Positions 62,091 through 64,000 of a DNA stretch of 64,000 bases are shown piece after piece. Origin of the DNA: Heloderma charlesbogerti (taxonomy: Eukaryota; Chordata; Lepidosauria; Squamata; Helodermatidae). Position 1 is the stretch's first letter; each line of letters begins with the position of its first letter. The notes beneath the pieces were generated by a model. The model worked only from the letters and a program-made list of their open reading frames with translations. It was not told where the DNA came from and searched no databases. The DNA is taken from assembly GCA_026122225.1 (NCBI GenBank), contig JANEZZ010001959.1:86001-150000 (forward strand). The letters run 5' to 3'. Position numbers and translations under genes: made by a program.

Positions 62091-64000
62091 ATATATTGGT
62101 ATATATATGGCAGTCTCTTTTGATTCCTGGAGGTTGATGACACATTCTGGGTTCCATATCTGCTCTCCAGAGGGGAGGGGGCAGTGGTGGGTGGACTCAG
62201 CTGGCTGATGGTAAACATCCCAATCCACCGAAGCAACATTTCTTGAATCTACAGCATATATTACCAATTATATATATTAACCAATAAATATTAATATCTA
62301 GAAAACTTTAAAGTATTTTTAATATAAAGAAGACATTTTCCACAAGTTATTTCAATTATTTTTCACTTACATGATTGTATGTAAACTTTTTCATGTTGTT
62401 TGAAATATTGTGCTTATTACTTTCTAGTGCAGGAGATGACATGTTATTAAAAGGAGAGCCCAGATAGGTATTTACCTTCGTGACAAATTCCAGAAGAGAG
62501 ATGGGGGAGAAATTGGTTCGGTTTGAACTGTAATACAAACTTACCTAACTTGCACTTCTCAAACCAATACAAGAACTGAAATGCAGTTATATTTCAATAT
62601 GCATGCTTTTTAGAATGTTGAAGTGCACTTCTCCAATCAAAACCTCTCTACATAAATGGGTATATTAGGAAAACATGTTCACAAAAATGCATATATTACA
62701 GAAAATAAAGTACAAAAACAAATATTAGCGAAAAATGCATATATTAGGAAAAAGTGGGCACAAAATATTATCTGTTTGGAAAAGCTGTGTTTCCTTCCAT
62801 TCCTAGTCAAGATGGACTAGCTTTCATGGGCAGATGTATAAGCAATCTCTGGACAATTTGAAACCAATATCACAAGAGCAGTAGTTGTCTCATGCAGCAC
62901 ATCACTCAGTTTTACTCTATTTTAATCCAGAACTACTATGTTATCAAATACACTAATAGGGAACACATTTCTCTGAGTGCCAGTCTTCATTTAGCCACAA
63001 TGGTACTATCCACCCACAAGAGGAAGATATCAGCAGACTTTGGGGCCTAAAGTCTGCAAAAGTAGAAAAGAAAATAGGAAAAAACCTTAAGGGGGTAAAG
63101 TCCCCCCAGACAGTGTGCACTGCATGCTGACTGACTGTTAGGGGGAGGGTGGAAAACTGGCGGGACCCTAGACAAGAGAACTCTACACTGCAGGTTTTTG
63201 TTGCAGTTCCCACTTGCATAGCCTTAATCTCCAATATGAATTAGAATCTGTACCCTCTGGCTCCTAGGAAAGTCATGAGAGGAAGAGGGAAACCAATCTG
63301 GATCCATCAGTTGGCCTGTGAAAGAGAAGCTGTGCCAATGGTTGCTTTCCTCTTCCCTCCCCATTCCTTTTTCCTTCTGTAATAGAGCTATTAGATTTCG
63401 AACCTACGGCAGGGGTGTCTTTTCTTTTAATATCTGTTCAACATTTAGAAAATATTGGGCACTTTGTAAGTGTTAAGTAGTAGTAGTAGTGAGGATGACA
63501 ATAATAATACTACCCAATTCACCTATAAATTTTTTGATTGAAAAGATGAGAATAGTGTAACTTTCCAGCTACCTTCTTTGTAAGTATGACAGGGTATTTA
63601 AAGAGTATTAACGGGTAAGTAATCCATGTGAGTAGTTTTGAGTATGTGTCCTCCCAAACTCCATTCCCTTTCCTCTGAAGGATTTGCAATTGATCCTGAT
63701 GGTTGTTTCAGTGACTGAGGGCTCATTCACAATGAAGGAACATAACTTGCTCTTTCCTCACTTGATCATGCAAAACTTGATGATTGCAGCTGATTATGTT
63801 TACTGATGCTGTTAAAAGAGGTGATCTGATGGTTTGTGCACACATGCATTGTCACAGTTACGTTGCAGTTATCAAGTGATGGACATCTATCTGTAAACCA
63901 GCACCCTGAGTGTGGCATAACTTGCCAGTAACCTTGCATGAGCAGTCACTGGAGGGAAAGATACCTCCAATTCTTAAAAACTAGAGACTTGCTAAATTTT
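62091..64000. other. Unassigned, mostly unique sequence
   Basis: AT-rich end of the window. It holds an irregular repeat of 'aaatgcatatatta' words (62,640-62,770) and a short TAG run (63,476-63,490). No gene was recognised. The 93-codon minus frame at 62,953-63,234 has no domain. Confidence 0.4.
62640..62770. repeat. Irregular 'atgcatatatta' repeat
   Basis: 'gggtatattaggaaaa', 'aaatgcatatattacagaaa' and 'aaatgcatatattaggaaaa' recur with 'gttcacaaaa' or 'ggcacaaaa' between them. Probably remains of a tandem or palindromic repeat. Confidence 0.5.

Overview
The window looks like nuclear DNA of a squamate reptile (lizard or snake). No bacterial-style gene layout is present, and almost every long open frame belongs to a transposable element. 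The species call rests on the repeat mix: RTE-BovB LINEs, a tRNA-derived SINE with a BovB-like tail (Sauria SINE type), a 5S rRNA-derived SINE, several L2 and CR1 LINEs, a Vingi/R4-like LINE, a DIRS tyrosine-recombinase retrotransposon, a long-TIR Tc1 transposon and many small palindromic MITEs. I cannot name the species, and I found no host gene that I recognise.

Layout. 0-7.3 kb: an L2 tail, a tRNA-derived SINE, a solo LTR, an L2 copy with an open reverse transcriptase (RT) frame, a GC-rich hairpin-stacked element that starts like a hAT transposon, a 2.5 kb BovB and a divergent repeat array. 7.3-13 kb: MITEs, a minus-strand L2 split by a CR1, and a decayed Vingi/R4-like LINE holding an L2 tail. 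13-26 kb: mostly unique, AT-rich sequence with a few MITEs, a BovB tail, a possible hAT/ZMYM-like relic and an unexplained 160-codon open frame at 19.2-19.7 kb. 26-35 kb: an L2, a decayed RTE-like LINE, and a near full-length minus-strand CR1 (about 5.2 kb with ORF1, ORF2 and a repeated 5' UTR) inserted in another L2. 35.6-37.3 kb: a complete-length but dead Tc1 element. 37-49 kb: L2 fragments, three MITE families, a 5S SINE nested in a palindromic repeat, and one candidate 37-bp exon at 41.75 kb. 49.4-57.3 kb: the main nested cluster, in which an old CR1 is split by about 7.2 kb holding a younger CR1 and a DIRS element that itself carries a SINE, a CR1 tail and a 61-bp MITE. 58-64 kb: an L2 split by a BovB copy, a hAT-like MITE with an 8-bp duplication and an 80-bp DIRS end fragment, then mostly unique sequence with one more GC-rich MITE and short tandem repeats.

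How parts work together. The elements fall into a few machineries: BovB with the Sauria-type SINE that shares its 3' end; L2, CR1 and the 5S SINE as other target-primed elements; hAT-type transposition inferred for 8-bp-flanked MITEs; Tc1 transposition; and DIRS integration by a tyrosine recombinase. All coding copies inspected are truncated, frameshifted or mutated, except that the L2 RT frame (1.2-2.3 kb) and the short BovB C-terminal frame (58.3-59.1 kb) are uninterrupted. Coordinates of repeat edges are read by eye and may be off by some tens of bases.
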